From JAYPWI01 sp038135065 (GTDB lineage: Bacteria > Actinomycetota > Acidimicrobiia > Acidimicrobiales > Poriferisodalaceae): 64,000 nt of DNA. The notes beneath the pieces were generated by a model. It did not search any database. It worked only from the letters and a program-made list of their open reading frames with translations, and had not been told where the DNA came from. Shown here in pieces: positions 43,833 through 54,144 of the stretch (position 1 is its first letter; each line of letters begins with the position of its first letter). The stretch is from assembly GCA_038135065.1 (NCBI GenBank), contig JAYPWI010000018.1:1-64000 (forward strand), read 5' to 3'. The position numbers and the translations under genes were made by a program.

Positions 43833-44596
43833 CAGCCGACCACCTCTCCCCGCCGCTGCTCGAGGGCCACTGCCAGACCGGCTTCGTCGCGGAGTTCCTC
43901 GAGTCGGATGACCCGATATCGATGGATCATGAGCCAGGCGGCCACGACCGACACAGCCAAGGTGGAGTACAGGAGGGTCCAGTACATCTCGCCCGTGATC
44001 TCCGGCCGGCGCCCGATCCGCAGGCTGGCCGGTTGATGGAGGGTCCGCCACCAGTCGACCGAGAAATGGACGATGGGGACGTTCACGAACGAGACCAACG
44101 CCATCACCGCGGCCCTGCGGGCTCGAACCGTCGGCTCAGCCGGCAGGTTCCGCAGAGCCAGGTAGCCCACGTAGGTGATGAAGAGCAGCACCGTGGTCGT
44201 CAGTCGGGCGTCCCACTGCCAATAGGTTCCCCAGGTGATCTTTCCCCACAACGACCCCGAGACCAGGGTGATCGCGGTGAATACCACACCACACTCGGCT
44301 GCTGACCCGGCCAATCGGTCGTAGTGGCGGCCGCCATCGGAACGCCGACGGCCCCTCCACAGCAGGAGGGCACTCGCCAGGCTGGTGAGCCCGAACGAGC
44401 CGTAGGCCACCCAAATGGCGGGTACGTGCACATACAGGAGGCGGACGGCCTCGCCCTGGACGACATCTGCCGGGGAGACGACCAAGCCAAGCACCAGCAT
44501 CAGCGCCGCTGCTGCCGCCGCCACCACACCGAGGACCCGAGTAGCCACCGACGCCGTCATCGACCCTTGCGCTGTCGAACCCAACTCCTCCGACAT
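43832..44596 (-). CDS. ccmC: CcmC heme exporter/handling protein
   Basis: The 254-residue protein has six membrane segments and the tryptophan-rich WWD motif SLWGKITWGTYWQWDARLTT. Flanking histidines occur in LLYVHVPAIWVAYGSFG and FVNVPIVHFSVDWWRTLHQP. CcmC loads heme onto CcmE. The ATG at 44596 begins MSEELGSTAQGS, two bases after the ccmB stop; the longer frame upstream lies within ccmB in another frame. Confidence 0.95.
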   Translation of the reverse strand: MSEELGSTAQGSMTASVATRVLGVVAAAAAALMLVLGLVVSPADVVQGEAVRLLYVHVPAIWVAYGSFGLTSLASALLLWRGRRRSDGGRHYDRLAGSAAECGVVFTAITLVSGSLWGKITWGTYWQWDARLTTTVLLFITYVGYLALRNLPAEPTVRARRAAVMALVSFVNVPIVHFSVDWWRTLHQPASLRIGRRPEITGEMYWTLLYSTLAVSVVAAWLMIHRYRVIRLEELRDEAGLAVALEQRRGEVVG

Positions 44597-44598
44597 CG

Positions 44599-45267
44599 CT
44601 AGCCGTCCTCCACGAGGGGCCCGAACGCAGCGAGCCCGGCGACGGTGTACACCGCCGTCATCACGAACAACAGGCCGGTCCAGTTCCAACCCGCATCAGT
44701 CGTCACTCCGGTAGCGGCCTCGAATGCCCGGGTACCCGCCAACAACGCCGGTGCCAAGACTGGGAGGAGGAGCAACGGGAGCAGCGTATCCCGCACACTC
44801 ACCCCCGCGGCCAACGCGCCGTACAGGGTTCCGCACACGGCGATGGTGGACGTGCCAGCCAACCCCGCACACCCCAACAAGGGCCAATCGGCGACACCGA
44901 CATCGAAGAACACGACGAGACCGACCCACAGCACCGTCTGGAGCACCAGGAGTTGCACAGCCAGCGCCATCGCCTTTCCGAGGAAGATCGACCCCGGATG
45001 GAAGCCCGACAGCCGCAAGGCGTCCTGGTTCCCGTCGTCACTCTCCACGTCGAAGGCTCGCTGGATGACCAGAACAGCACCGAACATCACAGCCACCCAG
45101 TACAAACCAGCCGCTCCCTGAGCGAGCAGCACGGCGTTCGCATTGAACGCGAAGGCGAACACCACCAGGATCAAGACCCCCAGGGGAGCGACCTGGGTGA
45201 TGGTCACCCTGGCCCGAAGCTCGATCCTGAGGTCCTTTCCGGCTACGAGCAGAGCGTCACGCCACAC
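44599..45267 (-). CDS. ccmB: CcmB ABC-transporter membrane subunit
   Basis: The 222-residue membrane protein has six hydrophobic segments and the typical N-terminus WRDALLVAGKDLRIELRAR. RAFDVESDDGNQDALRLSG is the coupling region for CcmA, and GTSTIAVCGTLYGALAAGV lies in the middle. The GTG at 45267 overlaps the end of ccmA by 11 bases. It ends with TAG, a second proof that TAG is a normal stop here. CcmA2B with CcmC releases heme-loaded CcmE. Confidence 0.92.
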   Translation of the reverse strand: MWRDALLVAGKDLRIELRARVTITQVAPLGVLILVVFAFAFNANAVLLAQGAAGLYWVAVMFGAVLVIQRAFDVESDDGNQDALRLSGFHPGSIFLGKAMALAVQLLVLQTVLWVGLVVFFDVGVADWPLLGCAGLAGTSTIAVCGTLYGALAAGVSVRDTLLPLLLLPVLAPALLAGTRAFEAATGVTTDAGWNWTGLLFVMTAVYTVAGLAAFGPLVEDG

Positions 45268-45910
45268 GACGGTCCCCCACGACCCGGCCGCCACCGAGAT
45301 CGACGACGCGGTCGGCCACCGCCTGCGCCCGCTCCACCTCGTGGCTCGCAAAGACGACGGTGGCACCCGCCGACGATGCTTCCAGCAGCAGGTTGTCCAA
45401 GACGTCACGTCCCCGCGCATCGAGTCCGGCATGGGGTTCGTCCAGCAGCCACAGGCGCGGGCGCCGCACGACGAGGGCGGCCAGCGCCACCCGGCGCCGC
45501 TGCCCGGCGGACAGCCGACGGGTCGGCACCCGCCACAGGCGCGACGGCAACTCGACCAGCTCCATGGCGCGGGCCACCTCCTGCGCATCGGCCCCCACCG
45601 CAGCGGCCCGAAACCGCATGTGATCGCGAACCCACAGATCGGCATAGAGATGGTTGTCATGCCCGAGCATGCCGACGTGCCGGCGAACACCCCGGCGGTC
45701 GGCCCGAAGATCTTGCCCCAGCACCTCGGCCGTTCCGGCCACGACGGGAAGCAGCCCTGCAACGGCCCGCAGCAGACTCGTCTTGCCTGCACCGTTGGGT
45801 CCTTGCAGCAGCACCCGCTCGCCGGCGGACACCATCAAGTCGGCACCGGCCAGGGCGGGGAACCGACCCATCAGGGCAACCGCACCCTCGAAGCCGATAA
45901 CGCAGGTCAT
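45257..45910 (-). CDS. ccmA: CcmA ABC-transporter ATPase
   Basis: The 217-residue ATPase has Walker A LLQGPNGAGKTSLLRAVAGL, the signature RRLSAGQRRRVALAAL and Walker B RLWLLDEPHAGLDARG, then the switch His in FASHEVERAQ. It powers release of holo-CcmE. It is the first gene of the nine-gene ccm operon. The 67 bases before it, up to the end of mmsA, have no obvious promoter or terminator. Confidence 0.95.
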   Translation of the reverse strand: MTCVIGFEGAVALMGRFPALAGADLMVSAGERVLLQGPNGAGKTSLLRAVAGLLPVVAGTAEVLGQDLRADRRGVRRHVGMLGHDNHLYADLWVRDHMRFRAAAVGADAQEVARAMELVELPSRLWRVPTRRLSAGQRRRVALAALVVRRPRLWLLDEPHAGLDARGRDVLDNLLLEASSAGATVVFASHEVERAQAVADRVVDLGGGRVVGDRRVA

Positions 45911-45977
45911 GCACCCCTGATGCTACGGGTCACCGTCGGTCGTCCACCATCCGCCGGGACCCACCGGGGCGACGGCC

Positions 45978-47489
<1,512 letters not shown>

Positions 47490-47495
47490 GCTCGA

Positions 47496-47500
47496 CCTCC
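47496..47500 (-). promoter_or_regulatory. Ribosome-binding site that decides the mmsA start
   Basis: GGAGG on the minus strand, six bases before the ATG at 47489, in the run GCGAGGAGGTCGAGC. It rules out the open frame that extends to 47711. Confidence 0.7.
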
Positions 47501-47588
47501 TCGCCGGGAGATGTTGACACAGCCGGACCTCGGAGACTGCCCGCCGCCTGCGACCGGCCCGCTCCCCCGCCTGGATAGCCTGCCGAAG

Positions 47589-48725
47589 GTGATCAATTGG
47601 AGCCGGGTCGTCGGCAACATCGGCCGCACGCTGATCACGGCTGGCGCCCTGACCTTGCTGTTCGTTGCCTATCAACTCTGGGGTACATCCCTCCAGGAAC
47701 GGCGAGCCCAAGCCGATCTCCGCAGCGAGTTCACGTCCTCGCTGAGCGAGAACCCGACCACAGCCACCCTGACCGAACTGGACAACAGCGACCTTCCCGC
47801 CCGCATCGAGTCACGAGTGCTGTTGGCAGCCGACGACGACCGGCAACTCAGGTCCGGCACCGTGCTGGTCGACCCCACAGCGTTGGTCATCGACCCGACA
47901 GCGGCCGTCTTCGGCCCTCCCCCTCCCCCAGCCGACGACGGCGAGGCGATCGCCCGATTGCGGATCCCGGCCATCGACCTCGACAAGGTCGTCGTCGAAG
48001 GCGTGGGCTCCCAAGCACTCAAGGAAGGGCCCGGCCACTACCCCAGCACCCCGTTACCGGGCCAGGCAGGCAACGCGGCTATCGCGGGACATCGGACCAC
48101 CTACGGTGCACCGTTCCACGATCTGGACCAGTTGAAGGAACACGATCTCATCTACGTCACGACCCGTCAGGGCGCGTTCCAGTACGCCGTGTCAGCCACG
48201 ATGATCGTCAGCCCCGACGACGTGTCCGTGCTGGACTCCACCGATGCAGACCAACTCACCCTGACCACCTGCCACCCGAAATATTCGGCTCGCCAACGGC
48301 TGGTCATCGTCGCCGATCTCATCGGGCCGCCTGCGTCGTTGAACCCAGACGACTTGGGGGGCAGCCCACGCCCCGAACGAAACGACGACGGGCGGACAGC
48401 CAGCGAGGGGGAGAGAACTGTCGAGGCAGAGAGATCTGCCGACGCGGACCCGGTCCTAGCAGTGCCCTCCACCTCAGGGGGCACGGGGAGCCCGGTGGGT
48501 GACCAGCGTTCGAGAACGACCGAGCTCGATCTCGACGGGATCAGGGCCCCCGTCTGGCCCGCCGTGCTCTGGGCCCTGCTGGCTGGCCTGCTCTGGGCGG
48601 CAACCTGGGGAACCGGAAGGTTGTGGAGGCGCTGGCCGGCCTACGCCATCGGCGTGCTACCCGTCCTCGGGTCGCTGTTCATGTTCTTCGAGAACTTCTC
48701 ACGGCTGTTGCCACCCGGCATCTGA
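47589..48725 (+). CDS. Sortase, class E-like
   Basis: The 378 residues start with a membrane anchor (about 10-30, NIGRTLITAGALTLLFVAYQ). A linker follows, then the sortase barrel with IARLRIPAIDLDKVVVEGVG, the catalytic His168 in AGHRTTYGAPFHDLDQL, and Cys228 in LTLTTCHPKYSARQRLVIV with the nearby Arg. A Pro/Glu-rich spacer leads to two further membrane segments at the C-terminus. It would anchor surface proteins by a C-terminal sorting signal. The GTG at 47589 is preferred because it leaves 99 bases before the divergent mmsA; an ATG at 47511 gives 26 more residues. No sorting substrate was seen in the window. Confidence 0.85.
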   Translation: MINWSRVVGNIGRTLITAGALTLLFVAYQLWGTSLQERRAQADLRSEFTSSLSENPTTATLTELDNSDLPARIESRVLLAADDDRQLRSGTVLVDPTALVIDPTAAVFGPPPPPADDGEAIARLRIPAIDLDKVVVEGVGSQALKEGPGHYPSTPLPGQAGNAAIAGHRTTYGAPFHDLDQLKEHDLIYVTTRQGAFQYAVSATMIVSPDDVSVLDSTDADQLTLTTCHPKYSARQRLVIVADLIGPPASLNPDDLGGSPRPERNDDGRTASEGERTVEAERSADADPVLAVPSTSGGTGSPVGDQRSRTTELDLDGIRAPVWPAVLWALLAGLLWAATWGTGRLWRRWPAYAIGVLPVLGSLFMFFENFSRLLPPGI

Positions 48726-48751
48726 CCGCGACCCGAGCGTTCGCTGCCCGG

Positions 48752-48964
48752 TCAGCTGGCGATGACGGCGACCACGTCGCCCTCGGCGATCTGATCGCCT
48801 TCGCCCACTCTGAGTTCGGCAACCGTGCCCGACGTCGGAGCCTCGACAGGGATCTCCATCTTCATCGACTCGAGAATCATGAGCTCATCGCCGGCGGACA
48901 CGGTGGCCCCTACCTCCACGACGATCTTCCAGACCGACGCGGTCAGCTCGGCACGAACCTCCAT
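48752..48964 (-). CDS. Stand-alone biotin/lipoyl carrier domain
   Basis: The 70-residue protein is a single biotinyl domain, MEVRAELTASVWKIVVEVGA then LMILESMKMEIPVEAPTSGT, with the biotin-accepting Lys35 inside ESMKMEI. The MKM motif points to biotin rather than lipoate. As a free carrier it would serve an acyl-CoA or pyruvate carboxylase encoded elsewhere. No carboxylase subunit lies nearby, though mmsA, 1.3 kb away, also works on propionate metabolism. It converges on the sortase gene. Confidence 0.92.
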   Translation of the reverse strand: MEVRAELTASVWKIVVEVGATVSAGDELMILESMKMEIPVEAPTSGTVAELRVGEGDQIAEGDVVAVIAS

Positions 48965-49061
48965 GGAATCCCTCCTCGATCCGGGTGACGGACCGACAAC
49001 CTAGTGCCTGCATGACCAGCACGCCCGAGACACGCGCCCCGCGACGGTAGCCTCGGCCACC

Positions 49062-49733
49062 ATGTTCCTCGTTCCCCTCGCCCTGGTGGTGGGCTTGCTG
49101 GTCGCGCTGGCGAGGGGTGGTGGGGTGTCCCAGGTTCGGCGGGCCGAGGTACGGGCCGCCCCTGTCGTCGTCGGGGCCATCGTCCTGGCCATTCTGGTCG
49201 CTCTCGGTCCCGATCTACCCGGTCCGCCGTGGTGGCTGGGGTCGAGCCTGGTGGCCGGGGGGGCGGCCTGTCTGCTGAACCGTCACCTGACGGGCCTGAC
49301 GATCGTCGCCCTGGGCTGTGGGCTCAACCTCATCCCCCTCGCCCTCAACGGCCACATCGCCGTGGACCCGGCGGCAGTGGCCGCGGCCGGCATCGTGAGC
49401 GATGTGGGCAACACAGCGATCGAGCCAGGGTTCGCTCGATCCCTCCAGGACGCCGACACCGTTCTCCCTGTACTCGGCGCCGTCATCCCGGTGCCCGGCG
49501 TGCACGTCGTCGTGAGTTTCGGAGATCTCATCGTGACTGCCGGTCTCGCCAACCTGGGATTCCGCTTGGCGCGACCGATGGTGAAGCGTCCGCCGCGCCG
49601 GGCCCCCGACCCCGCCGAACCGGGGCCGGGGCGACGGTTCCTCGCCCTCGCCCGACCGGTTCCCGACAGCATCGAGCAGTCGCCTTCCACCGATATCGCT
49701 GCCGATCGACCACAACCAGGGTTGTCCAGATGA
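49062..49733 (+). CDS. DUF5317-family membrane protein
   Basis: The 223 residues have about five hydrophobic segments in the first 180 (MFLVPLALVVGLLVALARGG; AAPVVVGAIVLAILVALGP; LIVTAGLANLGFRLA). A loop contains LNRHLTGLTIVALGCGLNLI and LALNGHIAVDPAAVAAA, then a Pro/Arg-rich cytosolic tail. This matches DUF5317, found in actinobacteria and clostridia, with no known function. The ATG overlaps no upstream gene, and its stop overlaps the next start by ATGA. Confidence 0.75.
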   Translation: MFLVPLALVVGLLVALARGGGVSQVRRAEVRAAPVVVGAIVLAILVALGPDLPGPPWWLGSSLVAGGAACLLNRHLTGLTIVALGCGLNLIPLALNGHIAVDPAAVAAAGIVSDVGNTAIEPGFARSLQDADTVLPVLGAVIPVPGVHVVVSFGDLIVTAGLANLGFRLARPMVKRPPRRAPDPAEPGPGRRFLALARPVPDSIEQSPSTDIAADRPQPGLSR

Positions 49734-50005
49734 ACGCACCGCACGACGCCAACGACCCCGTCCTGGCCCGCCGGGCCACAATGGAACGACTGGCCAGCGG
49801 AGGGCAACGAACCGGGTACGCACTCTTCGCAGTAGCCATGCTGCTGTTCGTCGTCGGACTGATCGTCGGCTACAGCCAGTCGCTGACGACGGCAGTGGTC
49901 ACCTGCCTCGTTCTCGGTTCAGCTGTCCTGGCCCCGTCCATCATTCTCGGATACGCCGTCAAGGCAGCCGACCGCGAGGACCGCGGACTGCCACACGGCC
50001 ACTGA
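49730..50005 (+). CDS. Small two-helix membrane protein, unknown
   Basis: The 91-residue protein begins MNAPHDANDPVLARRATMER and has two membrane helices (TGYALFAVAMLLFVVGLIVG and TTAVVTCLVLGSAVLAPSII) with a short loop, then a charged tail. It is translationally coupled to the DUF5317 gene (ATGA). The family is not recognised, although similar small proteins are common in actinobacteria. The paired order suggests a shared membrane role. Confidence 0.75.
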   Translation: MNAPHDANDPVLARRATMERLASGGQRTGYALFAVAMLLFVVGLIVGYSQSLTTAVVTCLVLGSAVLAPSIILGYAVKAADREDRGLPHGH

Positions 50006-50078
50006 CGCAGACCGGAGTGAACACGTGACTGCGGGACACCGGTAGCCTCGGAGAGGTCCCCCTCGGTGATCCTCCCTC

Positions 50079-50660
50079 ATGTCAAGCCGCCTTCCCGCTG
50101 CAGAACGCAGAGAACAACTCCTCGACGCCGCCATGACCGTGTTCTCCGAGCACGGGTACTACGGGGCGTCGATGAACGAGGTCGCCGGCCATGCGGGGGT
50201 TACCAAACCCGTGCTCTACCAACACTTCCCCTCCAAGCGGGACCTCTATGTGGAGTTGGTCGAAGGGGTGAGCCGCAAGCTGGGTGACCAGATCACCGAT
50301 GCCGTGCGGGGAAACACCGAACCGCGGCTCCAAGCAGAGGCAGCCCTGGGCGCCTACTTCACCTTCGTCGAACAAAACCAGCGCGAGTTCCAACTGTTGT
50401 TCGGCAGTGGGGCGCCGAGAGCCGATGAATTCGGCAGTGGGTCGAGGTTGGTGGAGGACCATATGGGCGACACCATCGCCGGTCTGCTCGACCACCGCAT
50501 AGAGGCCGATGTCCGGTTGTTGATCGGACGGGCCATCGTCGGGATGTCCGAGGGCGTCTGCCACCACTGGCTCAGTCAGGACTCGCGCCCCAGCGCGGAC
50601 TCCGTTGCCAAGCAGCTGGCCGTGTTGCTCATGGACGGGCTGGGCGGCTTCACTCGCTGA
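50079..50660 (+). CDS. TetR-family transcription regulator
   Basis: The 193 residues have an N-terminal TetR helix-turn-helix, REQLLDAAMTVFSEHGYYGA then MNEVAGHAGVTKPVLYQHFP and SKRDLYVELV. The C-terminal helical ligand domain shows no named signature. TetR proteins usually repress and respond to small hydrophobic or acyl-CoA ligands. It lies 44 bases upstream of a CoA-transferase on the same strand, at the edge of the accessory region, so it may control it. That is inference from position. Confidence 0.92.
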   Translation: MSSRLPAAERREQLLDAAMTVFSEHGYYGASMNEVAGHAGVTKPVLYQHFPSKRDLYVELVEGVSRKLGDQITDAVRGNTEPRLQAEAALGAYFTFVEQNQREFQLLFGSGAPRADEFGSGSRLVEDHMGDTIAGLLDHRIEADVRLLIGRAIVGMSEGVCHHWLSQDSRPSADSVAKQLAVLLMDGLGGFTR

Positions 50661-50704
50661 GCGGTTCGGCGGCACGATGCCCTGTCGGCTGCCATGATGC
50701 GCCC

Positions 50705-51910
50705 ATGGAACAGGGAGCGCTGACCGGAGTTCGCATCGTCGACCTCACCACCGTGCTGATGGGACCCATGGCCACCCGGATGTTGGGGGACCACGGGGCC
50801 GACGTGGTCAGGGTGGAATCACTCAGCGGTGACTCGACCCGTAACGGCCTCCCTGCTCGCAACCCCGGCATGTCGGGCTTCTCGCTGAACCTGCAGCGCA
50901 ACAAACGCTCGGTGGCCCTCGACCTCAAGCATCCGACCGGGGCTCGCATCATGGACGAGTTGGTGGCCACCGCCGATGTGGTGGTCACCAACATGCGGGC
51001 TGGCGCGCTCGAACGACTGGGACTCGACGCAGAGACGCTGTGCGGCCGCTATCCCCGCCTGATCCATTGCCGGGCCAACGGCTTCGGCAGTGGGGGTCGC
51101 TACCGGGACAAGGCCGCCTACGACGACGTCATCCAGGCCGCATCGGGCATCTCGAGCCTGATCGGCCAGGCCCGCGACGTCCCCGACTACGTGCCCTTCG
51201 TGATGGCCGACAAGATCACCGGCCTGCACATCGTGCAGGCGGTCATGGCCGCCCTGCTCCACCGCCACACCACGGGTCGGGGTCAGCGCATCGAGGTGCC
51301 CATGTTCGAGACCATGGTGGCCTTCAACATGGTCGAGCATCTCCGAGGCGCCGCCTTCGAGCCCCCTGAGGGCCCCTTCGGCTACCAGCGACTGCTGTCG
51401 GCCTTCCGGCGGCCCGTCGCCACTGCCGACGGCTACATGTGCCTACTCCCCTACACCGATGCCAACTGGCGCGACTTCTTCGCCTTCGTGGGCCGCGCCG
51501 AGTTAGCCGACGACCCACGCTTCCGGGACCACAACTCGCGGATCTCCAACACCGACGAGCTCTACGAGATGCTCGGACAGCTCAGCCCCGGCCGGACCAC
51601 GGCCGAGTGGGTGGCCTTCTGCGACGACCACTCCATCCCAGCCGCCGCCGCCAACGACCTCGGCGAGATCCATCTCGACCCTCACATCGACGAGGTCGGG
51701 CTGATCGAGATCGCCGAACACCCGACCGAGGGGGCATATCGCTACGTCCACGATCCGGTGAACTTCTCCGACAGCCCGACCGGGCTGCGTCGACACGCCC
51801 CCCGGCTCGGCGAACACACAGCAGAAGTGCTTGCCGAGTTGGGCTATGACGCCGCCCAGGTCGATGCCCTGGCCCAGGACGGCGTCGTCACCGGAGCCCG
51901 GGCGGACTGA
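50705..51910 (+). CDS. Class III CoA-transferase (CaiB/BaiF family) 1
   Basis: The 401-residue enzyme would move CoA between carboxylic acids through an aspartyl-CoA thioester. The start reads GVRIVDLTTVLMGPMATRML, then NKRSVALDLKHPTGARIMDE and NMRAGALERLGLD. The catalytic Asp169 lies in FVMADKITGLHIVQAVMAAL, followed by HRHTTGRGQRIEVPMFETMV. Substrates cannot be read from sequence. It is the first of three members of this family within 13 kb. It converges on a zinc alcohol dehydrogenase, three bases from its stop. Confidence 0.93.
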   Translation: MEQGALTGVRIVDLTTVLMGPMATRMLGDHGADVVRVESLSGDSTRNGLPARNPGMSGFSLNLQRNKRSVALDLKHPTGARIMDELVATADVVVTNMRAGALERLGLDAETLCGRYPRLIHCRANGFGSGGRYRDKAAYDDVIQAASGISSLIGQARDVPDYVPFVMADKITGLHIVQAVMAALLHRHTTGRGQRIEVPMFETMVAFNMVEHLRGAAFEPPEGPFGYQRLLSAFRRPVATADGYMCLLPYTDANWRDFFAFVGRAELADDPRFRDHNSRISNTDELYEMLGQLSPGRTTAEWVAFCDDHSIPAAAANDLGEIHLDPHIDEVGLIEIAEHPTEGAYRYVHDPVNFSDSPTGLRRHAPRLGEHTAEVLAELGYDAAQVDALAQDGVVTGARAD

Positions 51911-51913
51911 ACG

Positions 51914-52945
51914 TCAGCCGGCGGTCGGGTCGACCAGGACCTTGACGGCCGGGTTGCGTTTGGCGGCCAGGTCCTCGAAGGTCGATGGGAGGTCATCGAG
52001 GGTCACCACCTCGTTGCGCAGGGGTGCCACCTCCAGTCGACCGTCGGCCACCAGGGATGCCACCCGAGACATCTCGTCCAGGGTGAAGGCCAGCGAGGTG
52101 TCCACCGCGACCTCCTTCATCATCCACCGCATCGGGGTCACCTCGGCCTTGCCGCCGCTCACCCCGACCACGCACACCGAACCCCCCGAACGGACCATGT
52201 CGACCGACTGCTGCATGGTCTGGGGGATCCCAGCGCAGTCGAAGGCCACGTCGACCCCGAGCCCCGAGCTGATGGCGGCCACCATGTCCCGGGCCTCCTC
52301 GCCCGGCGCGGCAGCCGAGTCGGCCCCGGTCTGCAGGGCGAGCGCGCGGCGAGCCGCATCCGGCTCGACCACCATCACCGAGCCGGCTCCGGCTACCCGG
52401 GCGCACTGGGCGGTGAGCAAGCCGATGGGGCCGCACCCCACCACGGCGACCCGGTCACCTGGGGTCATCCGACTGCGTCGCACGGCGTGGAAGGCGACCG
52501 ATGCCGGTTCGATGAGGGCTGCATCGTCGACGTCGATTCCCTCGGGAATGGCCGTGACCCGCTCCCCCCGCAGGGTCAGGTACTGGGCGAACCCGCCCGA
52601 GGTGGGACCCAGGTCACCCCAGTAGTGACCCATGGCCGTGCGGCAATATGAGGGCAGGTCGGCCCGGCACTCGGGGCACGCACCACAGCCCGGAGCGATC
52701 CCCCCGGTGACCAAGGCCCCGTCCTCGAGGTGCGACACCGCCGAACCCCGCTCGACGATCCTGCCCACCCATTCGTGCCCGCACACGGCGGGCGCGTACC
52801 GCCAGCCCTCCTGGTAGGCGTGGAGGTCGCTACCGCACACCCCACATCGTTGAATGGCCACCACCACGTCGTGGTCGCCCGGATTGGGGTCGCTCACCTC
52901 GACGAGCTCGAAGCGTTCCTTGCCCGTCACCAGTCCTGCTCGCAT
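51914..52945 (-). CDS. Zinc-dependent medium-chain alcohol dehydrogenase
   Basis: The 343 residues have the catalytic zinc ligands in RCGVCGSDLHAY and VCGHEWVGRI. The structural zinc Cys set is GCGACPECRADLPSYC, and the NAD domain has VAVVGCGPIGLLTAQCARVA. The family oxidises secondary alcohols, sugars or hydroxyacids. Substrate unknown. The stop of CoA-transferase 1 is three bases away on the opposite strand. It is the second of two leftward genes, 75 bases after the LLM gene at 53021-54034. Confidence 0.92.
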   Translation of the reverse strand: MRAGLVTGKERFELVEVSDPNPGDHDVVVAIQRCGVCGSDLHAYQEGWRYAPAVCGHEWVGRIVERGSAVSHLEDGALVTGGIAPGCGACPECRADLPSYCRTAMGHYWGDLGPTSGGFAQYLTLRGERVTAIPEGIDVDDAALIEPASVAFHAVRRSRMTPGDRVAVVGCGPIGLLTAQCARVAGAGSVMVVEPDAARRALALQTGADSAAAPGEEARDMVAAISSGLGVDVAFDCAGIPQTMQQSVDMVRSGGSVCVVGVSGGKAEVTPMRWMMKEVAVDTSLAFTLDEMSRVASLVADGRLEVAPLRNEVVTLDDLPSTFEDLAAKRNPAVKVLVDPTAG

Positions 52946-53020
52946 GCCCTGCTCCCCGTCGTGTCGTCAACTGATGGGAGTCTTCCACGGCGACGGTCGC
53001 GCGAGCCCGCAATGTCGACC

Positions 53021-54034
53021 TCAGCCCAGCAGGCGGGCGACTTCCAGCAGATCGTCGTAGGCGGCTGGGCCGGCGGCCTCGTCGACCTGGGCCACCTTGA
53101 TGGCCACTACCTCGTCGGCGAGCCCCTCGTACTCGGTCACTCGGGCCGCGCATTGTTCGGGGGTCCCTGTGACGGTCATGGTGTCGATCACCTCGTCGGG
53201 TACCCGGGCCATGGCCTCGCTGGTCTGCTTGGCCGGCATCAGCCGAGCCAGATCGTCGGCGACGTCGGCGTACCCGAGTTGGCGGAGCTGGGAGTCGTAG
53301 TACGGATGAGGCACGGGGTGGAACAACCCGGCCACCGCCAGACGGGCGGCCCGGCGGGCCGCGGCCTCGTCCCGGTTGACGCTCAGCTGGGTTCCCATGG
53401 GAAAGGCCAGTTCGCCGGGATCGCGTCCCACCGCTCGAGCCGCCTCGTGGGCTTGGGGGCGGACGTGTTCGGCCATGAAGGTGGTGGAGGACATGATGCC
53501 GATCCCGATCCCGTCGGCCACCTCGGCGGCCACCCGGCGCAGGTTGGGACCCGATGCGGCCAGGTGAACGGGAACGCGAGCGCGATGCGGGGCGTAGGAG
53601 GCCCGCCAGCGCATGCGGTGGGTGTCCCCCTCGAACCGCACGGCCTCACCGGCCTCGGCCGCGACCACGGCTCGGACCACCTCGACGAACTCCCGCATGA
53701 ACTGCAGGGGTCGGCTGGTGTCCATCCCCATGTACCAGTCGTTGAAGTGGGGGTTTCCCGTCCCCACACCGAGGGTGAACCGTCCTGCACTCACCTCGTC
53801 GAGATCCCGGGCCGCCAGGCCGGTCAACCACGCCGACCGGCCGAAGGCGTTCACCACGTACGTGCCGATGCCGATCTCGGTGGTGGCCAGGGCCACCGCA
53901 GTGGCCGGCACGAACGCGCTGCGCCCTGCTTCCACCAGGTGAGCCGACGACATGCCCGCCTCCTCGGCCCGACGGGCCACGGTCACCACCGTGTCCAGCG
54001 AATCCTCGAACCCCAGCAACACCCCGAACCGCAT
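53021..54034 (-). CDS. LLM-class F420-dependent oxidoreductase 1
   Basis: The 337-residue TIM-barrel protein starts MRFGVLLGFEDSLDTVVTVA and has ALATTEIGIGTYVVNAFGRS, RFTLGVGTGNPHFNDWYMGM and VPVHLAASGPNLRRVAAEVA. It ends with VTGTPEQCAARVTEYEGL. These are hallmarks of luciferase-like enzymes that, in actinobacteria, mostly use coenzyme F420. They reduce or oxidise diverse small molecules. The substrate is unknown. It faces the divergent 2-hydroxyacid dehydrogenase. Confidence 0.88.
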   Translation of the reverse strand: MRFGVLLGFEDSLDTVVTVARRAEEAGMSSAHLVEAGRSAFVPATAVALATTEIGIGTYVVNAFGRSAWLTGLAARDLDEVSAGRFTLGVGTGNPHFNDWYMGMDTSRPLQFMREFVEVVRAVVAAEAGEAVRFEGDTHRMRWRASYAPHRARVPVHLAASGPNLRRVAAEVADGIGIGIMSSTTFMAEHVRPQAHEAARAVGRDPGELAFPMGTQLSVNRDEAAARRAARLAVAGLFHPVPHPYYDSQLRQLGYADVADDLARLMPAKQTSEAMARVPDEVIDTMTVTGTPEQCAARVTEYEGLADEVVAIKVAQVDEAAGPAAYDDLLEVARLLG

Positions 54035-54132
54035 GACCCCTCCCGCCCGACGGAGGCTAGTGCTCGACCAGGCCAGGTGGCGGTGGCCGAGCGTCGCCGT
54101 CGTCGATGCGCGACGATGAGCCCACGTCGATC

Positions 54133-54138
54133 AGGAGG
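54133..54138 (+). promoter_or_regulatory. Ribosome-binding site that decides the hydroxyacid dehydrogenase start
   Basis: AGGAGG six bases before the GTG at 54145. It favours this start over the in-frame ATG at 54106, which has no such signal. Confidence 0.75.
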
Positions 54139-54144
54139 ACCGCC

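Noticed and set aside
47490..47711. N-terminal extension of mmsA to 47711
   Set aside because: A strong GGAGG sits before the ATG at 47489, and the extension is antisense to the sortase start with no homology.
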